Part shown: piece after piece, positions 47,500-56,045 of the stretch
Position numbering within the stretch: the first letter of the stretch is position 1
Layout of the letters: each line of letters opens with the position of its first letter
DNA from: Bacillus glycinifermentans
GTDB taxonomy: Bacteria > Bacillota > Bacilli > Bacillales > Bacillaceae
Reading direction: 5' to 3'
DNA: 64,000 nucleotides
Assembly: GCF_001042475.2 (NCBI RefSeq)
Contig: NZ_LECW02000036.1
Location: forward strand, 58,456 to 122,455
The notes under the pieces: model-generated
The model's database searches: none
The model's input: only the letters and a program-made list of their open reading frames with translations
What the model was told of the DNA's origin: nothing
Made by a program: the position numbers and the translations under genes

Positions 47500-47668
47500 A
47501 ATATTCTTATCAAGAGCAGGTGGAGGGACGAGCCCGATGAAGCCCGGCAACCGACTTTTTAAAAGCACGGTGCTAATTCTTGCAGCTGCCGCTGAGAGAT
47601 AAGGATTCGACACGCAGAAAACGAAACCTCTTTAAAGCGAAAAGCAGCCGCATTAAAGAGGTTTTTTA
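47500..47668 (+). promoter_or_regulatory. SAM-I riboswitch upstream of mtnWXBD
   Basis: ATTCTTATCAAGAGCAGGTGG, GGACGAGCCCGATGAAGCC, CGGCAACC, CACGGTGCTAATTC and GAGAGATAAGGAT are the full S-box core, with P1 halves pairing (CTTATC/GATAAG). The terminator follows at 47624-47668: AACCTCTTTAA pairs with TTAAAGAGGTT before a T run. SAM turns the operon off. Confidence 0.97.
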
Positions 47669-47698
47669 TATGCATAAAAGGCAGGAAGGAGCTAAAGA

Positions 47699-48916
47699 AT
47701 GAGCGAACTTTTGGCAACATATGTCCTGACAGATCCCGGAAGCGACCCGGAAAAAAAGGCCGAACAAATTGCAATCGGCCTGACCGTGGGATCATGGACG
47801 GATTTGCCGCAATTAGAAAAAGAACAGTTAAAAAGGCATAAGGGACGGGTCGTCCGGGTCGAGAAAACGGAGGGGGATAAGGGAGAGCAACAGGCCCGGG
47901 TTACCATCGCTTATCCGGAAATCAATGTTACGCACGATATCCCGGCCGTCCTCACGACCGTTTTTGGGAAGCTGTCCCTTGACGGAAAAGTGAAATTGGC
48001 GGATCTCGAATTTTCAGAAGGCTTTAAACAAACGCTGCCGGGCCCGAGGTTCGGGGTCTACGGAATCCGCAAGAAGATAGGCGAATTTGAAAGGCCGCTT
48101 CTGATGAGCATTTTCAAGGGCGTGATCGGCCGCAGCATGGAAGACATAAAGGAGCAGCTGAGACAGCAGGCGCTCGGCGGGGTCGACTTGATCAAGGATG
48201 ATGAAATTTTCTTTGAAACCGGTGAAGCTTCGTTTGAAAAGCGGATTACAGAAGGAAAAAAAGTGCTTCAGGAAACCTATGAAGAAACAGGCCGTAAAAC
48301 GCTCTACGCCGTCAATTTGACGGGGAGGACGATGGAACTGAAAGCAAAAGCGAGAAAAGCGGCCGAGCTTGGCGCTGATATCTTGCTGTTTAACGTGTTT
48401 GCCTACGGGCTGGACGTGCTGCAAAGCCTCGCGGAGGATGATGACAATCCGCTGCCGATCATGGCGCATCCGGCGATAAGCGGAGCGTTTACATCATCGC
48501 CGTATTACGGTTTTTCCCATTCGCTTCTCCTCGGCAAGCTCAACCGCTATGCGGGGGCTGATTTCAGCCTGTTTCCTTCACCGTACGGAAGCGTTGCGCT
48601 TCCAAAGCGCGAAGCCCTTGCCATTCATGAGGAATGTACGAAAGAGGACGTCTTTAAACCTTCCTTTGCCGTCCCGTCTGCCGGTATACACCCGGGGATG
48701 GTGCCGCTTTTGATGAAGGATTTCGGCATTGACCACATCATAAACGCGGGAGGCGGCATTCACGGTCATCCGAACGGAGCAAGCGGCGGGGGAAGGGCGT
48801 TTAGAGCGGCCATTGAAGCTGTTCTTGAAGCCGAGCCTATCGAAGAAAAGGCAAAACGTTCTCCCGATTTAAGGATCGCCCTTGAAAAATGGGGGACAGT
48901 CGAGGTATCTGCATGA
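47699..48916 (+). CDS. mtnW: 2,3-diketo-5-methylthiopentyl-1-phosphate enolase MtnW (RuBisCO-like protein)
   Basis: A 405-residue type IV RuBisCO-like protein that enolises DK-MTP-1-[11 protein letters not shown] carries the metal-binding Lys/Asp/Glu set, and [32 protein letters not shown] and [15 protein letters not shown] are typical of the family. CAGGAAGGAG precedes the ATG. First gene of mtnWXBD. Confidence 0.96.
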   Translation: MSELLATYVLTDPGSDPEKKAEQIAIGLTVGSWTDLPQLEKEQLKRHKGRVVRVEKTEGDKGEQQARVTIAYPEINVTHDIPAVLTTVFGKLSLDGKVKLADLEFSEGFKQTLPGPRFGVYGIRKKIGEFERPLLMSIFKGVIGRSMEDIKEQLRQQALGGVDLIKDDEIFFETGEASFEKRITEGKKVLQETYEETGRKTLYAVNLTGRTMELKAKARKAAELGADILLFNVFAYGLDVLQSLAEDDDNPLPIMAHPAISGAFTSSPYYGFSHSLLLGKLNRYAGADFSLFPSPYGSVALPKREALAIHEECTKEDVFKPSFAVPSAGIHPGMVPLLMKDFGIDHIINAGGGIHGHPNGASGGGRAFRAAIEAVLEAEPIEEKAKRSPDLRIALEKWGTVEVSA

Positions 48917-49614
48917 GACGGCCGCTGATCATTTGCGACTTTGACGGAACGATTACGAATAATGACAATATCATCAGCATTATGAAGGCATTTGCTCCTG
49001 AGGAATGGCATGCCTTAAAAGACGGGGTTCTTTCAAAGGAGATGTCGATCAAAGACGGAGTCGGGAGCATGTTTCAGCTTTTGCCAAGCGCGCTGAAGGA
49101 AGAGATTACGGCATATATCCTCGAGCTGGCGGCGATTCGTCCGGGATTTGAAGAGTTTGTTTCATTCCTTGCCGAATGCGATCTCCCCTTTTATGTCGTC
49201 AGCGGAGGCATGGATTTTTTCGTCTATCCGCTGCTTGAAGGCATCGTGGGAAAGGAGCGGATCTACTGCAATCAGGCTGATTTCGGAGGCCGCTATATAT
49301 CGGTGAAATGGCCGCATCCGTGTGATGCTGAATGCGGCAACGATTGCGGCTGCTGCAAGCCTTCGATCATCCGCAGGCTAAAAAGAGCAGACGATTTTAT
49401 TATAATGATCGGGGATTCGGTTACAGATGTAGAAGCTGCAAAACGCTCCGATTTGTGCATCGCGAGGGATTATCTGCTCAAGGAATGTGAAGAGCTGCAT
49501 TTGAATCATGCCGCATTTACGGATTTTTATGATGTGAAGCGGGCGCTTCTGGGCGCAAGGGAGGTGGAGGAATGGATCAAGTGCAAAAACGCTGGCAGGA
49601 GCTTGCCGAAGTAA
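48913..49614 (+). CDS. mtnX: HK-MTPenyl-1-phosphate phosphatase MtnX
   Basis: A 233-residue HAD-superfamily phosphatase acting after MtnW. Motif I is [12 protein letters not shown], motif [10 protein letters not shown], motif [22 protein letters not shown]; a Cys-rich [13 protein letters not shown] segment is present. The ATG overlaps the mtnW stop (ATGA). Its 3' end overlaps mtnB by 43 bases in another frame, an unusually long coding overlap. Confidence 0.95.
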   Translation: MRRPLIICDFDGTITNNDNIISIMKAFAPEEWHALKDGVLSKEMSIKDGVGSMFQLLPSALKEEITAYILELAAIRPGFEEFVSFLAECDLPFYVVSGGMDFFVYPLLEGIVGKERIYCNQADFGGRYISVKWPHPCDAECGNDCGCCKPSIIRRLKRADDFIIMIGDSVTDVEAAKRSDLCIARDYLLKECEELHLNHAAFTDFYDVKRALLGAREVEEWIKCKNAGRSLPK

Positions 49615-50198
49615 AACGGGAGCTTGCCGAAAGAGACTGGTTCCCGGCAACGAGCGGCAACCTTTCAATCAAGGTGTCGGACGAACCGCTCCGCTTTCTG
49701 ATTACAGCGAGCGGAAAGGATAAACGAAAAGAAACCGACGAGGATTTTCTGCTGGCAAATGAAGAAGGAAAACCGGCAGTAAGCGGCCATACGCTTAAAC
49801 CGTCGGCAGAAACGCTCCTGCATACGCACGTCTACAACAAAACGAATGCAGGCTGCTGTCTTCACGTCCATACGATCGACAACAACGTGATTTCAGAGAT
49901 TTATAGAGAGCAAAAAGAGGTCAGCTTTAAAGGGCAGGAAATCATTAAAGCCCTCGGATACTGGGAGGAAAATGCGGAGGTCAACGTCCCGATTATCGAA
50001 AACACCGCCCATATCCCGGATCTGGCGGCTGACTTTGCCGCGCATCTTTCAAAAGACGCGGGCGCCGTTCTGATCCGCAGCCACGGCATTACCGTCTGGG
50101 GAAAAACGGCGTTTGAAGCAAAACGCATGCTTGAAGCGTACGAATTTTTATTCAGCTGGCACTTAAAATTAAAAATATTTCAGGCGCAATATGCATAG
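49572..50198 (+). CDS. mtnB: Methylthioribulose-1-phosphate dehydratase MtnB
   Basis: A 208-residue class II aldolase-fold zinc enzyme. Zinc His residues are in [20 protein letters not shown] and [22 protein letters not shown] opens the active site. It dehydrates MTRu-1-P to DK-MTP-1-P, the step before MtnW. GGGAGGTGGAGG lies before the ATG, inside mtnX. Confidence 0.96.
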   Translation: MDQVQKRWQELAEVKRELAERDWFPATSGNLSIKVSDEPLRFLITASGKDKRKETDEDFLLANEEGKPAVSGHTLKPSAETLLHTHVYNKTNAGCCLHVHTIDNNVISEIYREQKEVSFKGQEIIKALGYWEENAEVNVPIIENTAHIPDLAADFAAHLSKDAGAVLIRSHGITVWGKTAFEAKRMLEAYEFLFSWHLKLKIFQAQYA

Positions 50199-50221
50199 TG
50201 CGCCAAAGGGGGAGAAAAAGC

Positions 50222-50761
50222 ATGGCAACGATCCGCATCCATGATGAACAAAACACAACAATCGAAAATCAAAAAGAAGTAGAACAATTTCTGCAGGAGC
50301 AGGAAGTCATTTACGAAAAATGGGATATCACAAAGCTTCCTGAAGGTTTAAGAGAAAAATACGATTTGACCGATGAGGAAAAGCAGCAGATGTTAGACAC
50401 GTTTGCAGCCGAGATTTCAGACATATCAGAGCGCCGCGGCTACAAAGCCCAGGATGTCATCTCGCTCTCCGATCAAAATCCGAAGCTTGATGAGCTGCTC
50501 AAAAACTTTAAGCAGGAGCATCACCATACAGATGACGAGGTGAGATTCATCGTCAGCGGCCATGGAATTTTTGCGATCGAAGGCAAGGACGGCACGTTTT
50601 TCGACGTTCTGTTAAATCCGGGCGATTTGATTTCCGTACCGGAAAATACACGGCACTATTTTACGCTTCAGGAAGACAGGAAAGTCGTTGCCGTCAGAAT
50701 TTTCGTCACCACTGAAGGATGGGTGCCGATTTATGAAAAAGAGCGGCTGAAGCAGTCATAA
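50222..50761 (+). CDS. mtnD: Acireductone dioxygenase MtnD
   Basis: A 179-residue cupin enzyme oxidising acireductone to formate and 4-methylthio-2-oxobutyrate (Fe form) or to a CO-releasing product (Ni form). The metal set is HHHTDDEVRFIVSGHG and the second cupin motif PENTRHYFTL. ATG 50222 follows AAGGGGGAG. Last gene of the operon; its product feeds MtnE. Confidence 0.96.
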   Translation: MATIRIHDEQNTTIENQKEVEQFLQEQEVIYEKWDITKLPEGLREKYDLTDEEKQQMLDTFAAEISDISERRGYKAQDVISLSDQNPKLDELLKNFKQEHHHTDDEVRFIVSGHGIFAIEGKDGTFFDVLLNPGDLISVPENTRHYFTLQEDRKVVAVRIFVTTEGWVPIYEKERLKQS

Positions 50762-50794
50762 AACAAGCGTCCCGGCAAACCGGGGCGCTTGTTT
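50761..50794. terminator. Bidirectional terminator between mtnD and fosB
   Basis: AAACAAGCG and CGCTTGTTT, with inner CCCGG/CCGGG, form a long stem, flanked by T-rich sequence on the right. Confidence 0.8.
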
Positions 50795-51257
50795 ACTTGT
50801 TTTTTTCATACAGTTCCCGAATGTTGGCTTCGTGAAAGGAAAGGTGGGGCTTTTCTTTTTGATAGTATGCAAGTCTGTCGAGCAAGGTTCCGGTGTGGAG
50901 CTCGAATTTATGGCCGTCAGGATCGGAAAAATAAATCGAATCTTTATCGCCTTCATGGCGTTTCCTTCCTTTTAACACATTGACGCCCAAGCCATGCAAT
51001 TTCATTTCCCAATAAGGCAAATCCTCCTGTTTGATCGAAAAGGCGATATGCGTGTACGAATCGTGTATTTCCGTCCTCTTAATATCTTTTTCCTCGTTCA
51101 GCGCGAGCCAGATGCCATTTAGATCAAAATAAGCGGTTTTCTCCGCTTTTACAAGCCATTTGGCATCAAACACCTTCTCGTAAAAGCTGATGGAAGCCGA
51201 AAGGTCAGAAACAGAAAACAGCAGGTGGTTAAGGCCTTGAATCGTTTTACCTTCCAT
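50793..51257 (-). CDS. fosB: Fosfomycin bacillithiol transferase FosB
   Basis: A 154-residue vicinal-oxygen-chelate enzyme adding bacillithiol to fosfomycin. Metal ligands fit His11 (GLNHLLFSV), His70 (DSYTHIAF) and Glu119 (GHKFELHTGTL), and YFDLNGIWLALNEE is diagnostic. It has a longer C-terminal tail (about 10 residues) than usual. Its ATG overlaps the 3' end of ykvA by 11 bases, with a weak ribosome site, so translation may depend on ykvA. In B. subtilis fosB is elsewhere. Confidence 0.92.
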   Translation of the reverse strand: MEGKTIQGLNHLLFSVSDLSASISFYEKVFDAKWLVKAEKTAYFDLNGIWLALNEEKDIKRTEIHDSYTHIAFSIKQEDLPYWEMKLHGLGVNVLKGRKRHEGDKDSIYFSDPDGHKFELHTGTLLDRLAYYQKEKPHLSFHEANIRELYEKNK

Positions 51258-51543
51258 TTGCGATCGGTCCCGCTTCAAAATCTTCCAGCTCTTTTGCGAT
51301 GAGTCTGAATAAAAAGGCGAGAACCGCCGCATCATCAATCCATCCCGCACCCGCGAGAATATCCGGAATCAGGTCAACGGGAGACAGCAAATAAACGAGG
51401 GCGATAGCGGCAAGCCAAATCGTTTTTTTGGGAAAAAGGGGATATTCGCCTTTTCTCCAAGCCCTGAATGCCCTGAAAAACAACGGGATCCCCGATAAAG
51501 CTTCCTTAGCGGCAAAAAGCGCCTTTAGTTTTCTAAACAGCAT
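51247..51543 (-). CDS. ykvA: DUF1232 membrane protein YkvA
   Basis: A 98-residue protein with the DUF1232 signature LLSPVDLIPDILAGAGWIDD between hydrophobic helices. Function is unknown. ATG 51543 is fixed by AGGAGGTC seven bases upstream; the longer frame to 51660 has no ribosome site. In B. subtilis ykvA also precedes spo0E. It forms a two-gene unit with fosB here. Confidence 0.88.
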   Translation of the reverse strand: MLFRKLKALFAAKEALSGIPLFFRAFRAWRKGEYPLFPKKTIWLAAIALVYLLSPVDLIPDILAGAGWIDDAAVLAFLFRLIAKELEDFEAGPIANGR

Positions 51544-51756
51544 AAAAAAGACCTCCTGTATATGAAAAAATCCTTGTCGGCGTTTATCTGTTTTCAATAT
51601 TGGGTATAGCATCCTTAATCCAACAAATCTATTATACTCGATTCCGAAACTTTTTTTCAAAAAATAGCTTTACAAAATAAGTATAATCTGTAATAATGCT
51701 CAAGTACGCAAATATGAAAGGTTTTCGAAACTTTAAAGCGGTAAGGGGTGAAGCGT

Positions 51757-51993
51757 ATGCAAAGCTATTCACAGAAAGAAGAACTGCTTGATTCCATCAA
51801 CGAAAAGCGGCAGATGATGGTAAAAGCTGCCGAGATCTATGGATATACAGGGGATGAAACGATTAAGCGCAGCCAGGAGCTGGATCAGCTAATCTATCAA
51901 TATCAAAAGATGACAATGAATGAAACGCATGCATCAGACAAGCCATTGCCCGTTTTTTTAGATACGCTCATTCTGGAAAAGTATACGGCATAA
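51757..51993 (+). CDS. spo0E: Spo0A~P phosphatase Spo0E
   Basis: A 78-residue aspartyl-phosphate phosphatase that removes phosphate from Spo0A and restrains sporulation. The family motif SQELDQLIYQYQ is exact, within a two-helix hairpin. AAGGGG eight bases before ATG 51757 sets the start; GTG 51748 lies inside that site. It faces kinD, which acts in the opposite sense on Spo0A. Confidence 0.93.
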   Translation: MQSYSQKEELLDSINEKRQMMVKAAEIYGYTGDETIKRSQELDQLIYQYQKMTMNETHASDKPLPVFLDTLILEKYTA

Positions 51994-52007
51994 ACGGCCA
52001 GAGATCG

Positions 52008-52043
52008 AAAAAAGAGCTGCCGCGGGAAGAAAAGGACAGCTCT
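52008..52043 (-). terminator. Terminator after kinD
   Basis: On the minus strand AGAGCTG and CAGCTCT pair around a 17-nt loop, followed by six T. Confidence 0.75.
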
Positions 52044-52074
52044 TCTAAAGAGGGACGGGCAAAGCCTGAACGTT

Positions 52075-53586
52075 TCAGCCGTGCTGCTCGTTTGAAATCG
52101 GCAGCGTGATGGTTACGGTTGTTCCTTTAAGCCGTTCACTGTCAATCTGAATGGTGCCCCCGTACATGGAGATGATTCGTTTGCACACGACCAGGCCGAG
52201 ACCGGTTCCTTTTTCTTTTGAAGTGACAAAAGGCTGAAAGATCTTTTCCATCATTTCTTTTGGAATTCCTTCCCCGTTATCCTTCACGATAATTTCCGCT
52301 GTTTGTTCATCATGTTCAATTTTAATCAGCAATTTTCCGCCGTTTTTCATCGATTCCAGCGAGTTTTTTGCGACGTTTAACACGACTTGTTTTATGTGGT
52401 CCTTTTTGCAATAGACGTATGCCGGATTCTCCGCATGATCGCAGAATGAGACTTCGACATTGTATAAATTCGCTTCAGAATGAATAATCGGCATAATTTC
52501 ATCGATCATTTCGTTCATTGAGTTCAGCTTCCATTGTTCAGCCGTCGGTTTTCCAAGCACGAGGAACTCGCTGACAATCTGGTTGATCCGCTTGATTTCC
52601 TGTTCGATTACAGAAAAATACATTTGGTCTTCTTCAGATTTGTATTTTTTTTGAAGAAGCTGGATGAATCCGCTGATTCCGGTCAGCGGGTTTCTGATTT
52701 CATGAGCTGTGCTGGCCGCGAGGGTGCCGATCAGCTCAAGTTTTTGCGCTTCATTTTGGGCGCGTTCCTGCTTGGTCCTCCTCTTTAACAGCACATACTG
52801 AATCAAAAGGAACAATATGTTAAGCAAAATAAAGATGCTTAAGAAGGAAAGCAGGAGGCTGTGGACCAGTTCGTCAAGCTGAACCGGCTCGGGATATACT
52901 TCAAGTTTCCAGTCGATCTGATCCAAAAAGGCATCGACGGTCTGACCGGTTTCATTCTCAGACGGCGCATGTCCGGCCGTAAGGACAATCTGATCTTTCT
53001 GATTGAGAATTTTGATGTAAAGCTCAGGGCTCAGCACGTTCATGATATTTTTTAAATAATCGATCCGGATCGATGCCAGCAAAAAGTTTGTCACATGGCC
53101 TTCGGGATCAAAGACGGGGGTGAAAATGCTCAGCTCGCGGCTGTGCGACGTGCTGCCGACGTCATCTGTGATGACCGATTTTTTTGAACTTTCCGCTTTT
53201 CGCAGAATGCCTTTGTAGGGGAGATGCTTTTTTTCTTTGACAGGCAGCGTGCTGACCGTGATATCGCCGTTTTTATCGAGCAGATACAAAGCCGAAAAAC
53301 GCGGCTCTTTTTTGTACGTTTCCGTCAAAATCCGCTTCATTTGCTTCTGATCGATAGGATGGTTAAGGGCCGTTGCCATGGAGCTCATCCGGGCCTCTGT
53401 TTCGCCGATCAGATAATTGATCTGGTTGCGGTGGATATTCAGCATGAGAGTCGCCGTCTGCCGGTGCTTCTCGGTAATATTTTCGCGTTCTTGTTCGTAT
53501 ACAAAGAAGCTTATAATGAAAGCCGGGATCATTACCAGAATCAAATAAAGCCTCAAGTTCTTCCATATATTTTTCATATTGCTCAT
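52075..53586 (-). CDS. kinD: Sporulation/biofilm sensor histidine kinase KinD
   Basis: A 503-residue membrane kinase with TM1 near residues 12-32, an extracellular double-Cache sensor (about 35-240), TM2 near 245-265, and the DHp domain with His295 in STAHEIRNPLTGISGFIQLL. N, G1 and G2 boxes follow (NSLESMKNGG, DNGEGIP, GTGLGLVVCKRI). It feeds phosphate to Spo0A and links matrix or osmotic signals to biofilm. ATG 53586 follows GGGAGAGAG; TTG 53604 is too far upstream. Confidence 0.94.
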   Translation of the reverse strand: MSNMKNIWKNLRLYLILVMIPAFIISFFVYEQERENITEKHRQTATLMLNIHRNQINYLIGETEARMSSMATALNHPIDQKQMKRILTETYKKEPRFSALYLLDKNGDITVSTLPVKEKKHLPYKGILRKAESSKKSVITDDVGSTSHSRELSIFTPVFDPEGHVTNFLLASIRIDYLKNIMNVLSPELYIKILNQKDQIVLTAGHAPSENETGQTVDAFLDQIDWKLEVYPEPVQLDELVHSLLLSFLSIFILLNILFLLIQYVLLKRRTKQERAQNEAQKLELIGTLAASTAHEIRNPLTGISGFIQLLQKKYKSEEDQMYFSVIEQEIKRINQIVSEFLVLGKPTAEQWKLNSMNEMIDEIMPIIHSEANLYNVEVSFCDHAENPAYVYCKKDHIKQVVLNVAKNSLESMKNGGKLLIKIEHDEQTAEIIVKDNGEGIPKEMMEKIFQPFVTSKEKGTGLGLVVCKRIISMYGGTIQIDSERLKGTTVTITLPISNEQHG

Positions 53587-53823
53587 TTTTTCACTCTCTC
53601 CCAATCAATACAGAGATAGAGGTATTATATCACTAGTAGGAGCCGATTTATAGAAAAGATAACCAATACCTTGAAAATAGGACACAATACCGGGGAATTC
53701 CAGTAAATAAGGATATGGTTCCTATGGCCTATTATCTTTTGAAGGGGGTGAATGTTAACAGTTGACATTTTCCTCATAGTTTATTAATGTTTTCCTGTAG
53801 TTGTTTCTTTGGAGATGAGAGAT

Positions 53824-54291
53824 ATGAATAACCGAGAACAGGAACAGTCATTAAAATTATTTATCGTACTATCACGAGCGTACAGATCAATCAACGATCA
53901 CATGAATAAACATATTCATAAACATGGTCTGAACCCGACCGAATTTGCCGTTTTGGAGCTTCTCTATCACAAAGGGGACCAGCCCCTTCAGCAAATAGGG
54001 GACAAGATTCTTCTGGCGAGCGGAAGCATTACATATGTCGTTGATAAGCTGGAACAGAAAGAGCTGATCATGAGAAGGGCTTGCACAACCGATCGACGGG
54101 TGACATATGCCCAAATTACGGACAACGGAGTCAGGCTCCTGGAGCAGATTTTCCCGGGTCACGCGCAGGAGATTCATGAAATGATCAGCGTGCTGAGCAG
54201 CGAGGAGAAAGAGGCCTGCATCGAGATGCTGAAAAGGGTAGGCTTGAATGCAAAACATTTTTATAAGGATAAAGAAAAAGGAAGCCGCTAA
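53824..54291 (+). CDS. mhqR: MarR-family quinone/diamide-response repressor MhqR (YkvE)
   Basis: A 155-residue winged-helix repressor. LFIVLSRAYRSINDHMNK, HGLNPTEFAVLELLY and GSITYVVDKLEQKELI match MhqR, which controls methylhydroquinone and catechol resistance genes located elsewhere. ATG 53824 is nine bases after GGAG; earlier in-frame starts overlap it. Position between kinD and motB matches B. subtilis. Its paralogue YkoM is at 23.4 kb. Confidence 0.9.
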   Translation: MNNREQEQSLKLFIVLSRAYRSINDHMNKHIHKHGLNPTEFAVLELLYHKGDQPLQQIGDKILLASGSITYVVDKLEQKELIMRRACTTDRRVTYAQITDNGVRLLEQIFPGHAQEIHEMISVLSSEEKEACIEMLKRVGLNAKHFYKDKEKGSR

Positions 54292-54301
54292 ATGCAGCTT
54301 C

Positions 54302-55072
54302 CTATTCTTTTTCATTCAGATTTTCTTTGCCCATCGGCAGGATGAGGATTTCAACCCGCCTGTTTTTTCTTCTTCCTTCCTCCGTACGGTTGGAAGCGAT
54401 CGGCTTATATTCCCCGTAGCCTTTCGCGCTGAACGTTTTTGCGTCAAGCTTTGGATTTTCGATCAAGAGGCTCATGAAGTTAACGGCTCTCATGACGCTT
54501 AAATGCCAGTTTGATTTAAATTGCGAGTTTTTGATCGGCACATTATCGGTATGTCCGCTGATCACGATATTCCGCGGCGGATTTAAAACGAGCAGATCAG
54601 AAATCTCTTTTGCGAGCGAAACGTCCTGCTGGCGAATCACCGCTTTTCCCGAATCAAAAAAGATATTGTCTTCAATCGAAAGAAGCAGTCCTTCGTCTGT
54701 GAGCTTCGTATTGACCTGCTTTTCAAGCTTCTTATCTTTAATGAACTGGTTGACCTGCTCCTGAATTTTCTTCAGGGCCTCCTGGTCTTTTTGCTTTGAA
54801 TCAGCTTTTGGTTCATCCGGTTTTTTTCCGTCCTCTTGAGTAGGCGATTTCGGCTCGACGAAGCTGGAATAATCCATCATGCCTGTGCCGCCTGTCAGCA
54901 CGGCATTGAACGATTTAGACAGCATATCGAACTTTTTCGCGTCTATCGAACTCATCGCAAACAGCACGATAAAGAGAGCCAGAAGAAGTGTAAGCAGGTC
55001 GGCATAAGGGATGAGCCAGGATTCGTCTACGTGTTCTTCATGGTCTTTATGCTTTTTCTTTTTTTTAGCCAT
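54302..55072 (-). CDS. motB: Flagellar motor stator protein MotB
   Basis: A 256-residue stator subunit. Basic N-terminus, one membrane helix with the proton-carrying Asp in WLIPYADLLTLLLALFI, then a linker and a C-terminal OmpA-like peptidoglycan-binding domain (VISGHTDNVPIKN, AKGYGEYKPIASNRTEEGRRKNRRVEI). It anchors the stator to the wall. It overlaps motA by eight bases. Confidence 0.97.
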   Translation of the reverse strand: MAKKKKKHKDHEEHVDESWLIPYADLLTLLLALFIVLFAMSSIDAKKFDMLSKSFNAVLTGGTGMMDYSSFVEPKSPTQEDGKKPDEPKADSKQKDQEALKKIQEQVNQFIKDKKLEKQVNTKLTDEGLLLSIEDNIFFDSGKAVIRQQDVSLAKEISDLLVLNPPRNIVISGHTDNVPIKNSQFKSNWHLSVMRAVNFMSLLIENPKLDAKTFSAKGYGEYKPIASNRTEEGRRKNRRVEILILPMGKENLNEKE

Positions 55073-55859
55073 TATCGCTTTCCCCTTCTTGCGTCATGAT
55101 GCCGGAACGTTCGCTAGGGGAAACATACATCAGAAGCTTTTGCTCAATGACTTTCGGAGCCTGGCCTTCCAAGATGGAAAGGATGCCTTCGATCATCACT
55201 TCGCGAACTTTAATTTCCTGCTTCGATTTCCGTTTTAATTTATTTGCAAAAGGGTGCCACAGTACATATCCCGTAAAGATCCCGAGCAGGGTGGCAACGA
55301 ATGCCGCGCTGATCGCGTGTCCAAGCGCTTCTGTGTTGCTCATATCCGCCAGCGCAGCGATCAGTCCGACAACCGCTCCCAAAACGCCGAGCGTCGGGGC
55401 GTATGTTCCAGCTTGTGTAAAGATGCCGGCACCGACCTGATGCCTTTCTTCCATTGCTTCGACTTCTTCGGTCAGGACGTCGCGGATGAAGTCCGCACTC
55501 TGTCCGTCTACGGCCATGCTCATTCCGTTTTTCAAAAATTCGTCATCGATTTCGTTCAGGTTCGCTTCCAAAGCGAGAAGGCCTTCACGTCTCGCGATTT
55601 GCGCCCATTCTGTAAACATTGGGATCAGCTCGTTGATTTCGATCATCTTCCGTTCTTTAAATAAGATGCCGAAAAGCTTCGGAACCTTTTTTAATTCGCT
55701 TGTTGGAAAGGCGATAGTAACAGCTGCGATGGTCCCGACAAGAATGATCAGCCATGCTGCCGGATTGACGAGAACCGAAGGGTTCACGCCTTTCATCACC
55801 ATGCCGACACCTACTCCGATGATAGCTAAAATGATTCCAATTAACGATGTTTTGTCCAT
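55065..55859 (-). CDS. motA: Flagellar motor stator protein MotA
   Basis: A 264-residue stator subunit with four membrane helices. The helix 3-4 segment is GTYAPTLGVLGAVVGLIAAL, and the charged cytosolic loop that contacts FliG lies between helices 2 and 3. It forms the proton channel with MotB. ATG 55859 is preferred to the upstream TTG at 55871. A SigD promoter lies about 40 bp upstream. Confidence 0.96.
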   Translation of the reverse strand: MDKTSLIGIILAIIGVGVGMVMKGVNPSVLVNPAAWLIILVGTIAAVTIAFPTSELKKVPKLFGILFKERKMIEINELIPMFTEWAQIARREGLLALEANLNEIDDEFLKNGMSMAVDGQSADFIRDVLTEEVEAMEERHQVGAGIFTQAGTYAPTLGVLGAVVGLIAALADMSNTEALGHAISAAFVATLLGIFTGYVLWHPFANKLKRKSKQEIKVREVMIEGILSILEGQAPKVIEQKLLMYVSPSERSGIMTQEGESDNG

Positions 55860-55897
55860 TTTTTTCACCAATTCCTTTAACTAACTTTTCTAACGTT

Positions 55898-55927
55898 AAT
55901 ATCGGTACCATAAGATAGGAACTTTAG
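55898..55927 (-). promoter_or_regulatory. SigD promoter of motAB
   Basis: On the minus strand CTAAAGTT (55927-55920) and CCGATATT (55905-55898) fit the SigD consensus TAAA-N15/16-GCCGATAT. Confidence 0.88.
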
Positions 55928-56005
55928 CGGGTTTCACAAATTGTTATAAAATCAAGGTGAATAGGGACTTTCGGACGATGTAATGGAATTTTTTTCTTGT
56001 GGAAT

Positions 56006-56039
56006 GAAAAATGCCGGCTTCCGTAAAGGAAGCCGGCAT
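56006..56039 (-). terminator. Rho-independent terminator after clpE
   Basis: ATGCCGGCTTCC and GGAAGCCGGCAT pair perfectly; on the minus strand five T follow. Confidence 0.95.
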
Positions 56040-56045
56040 GCGGAT

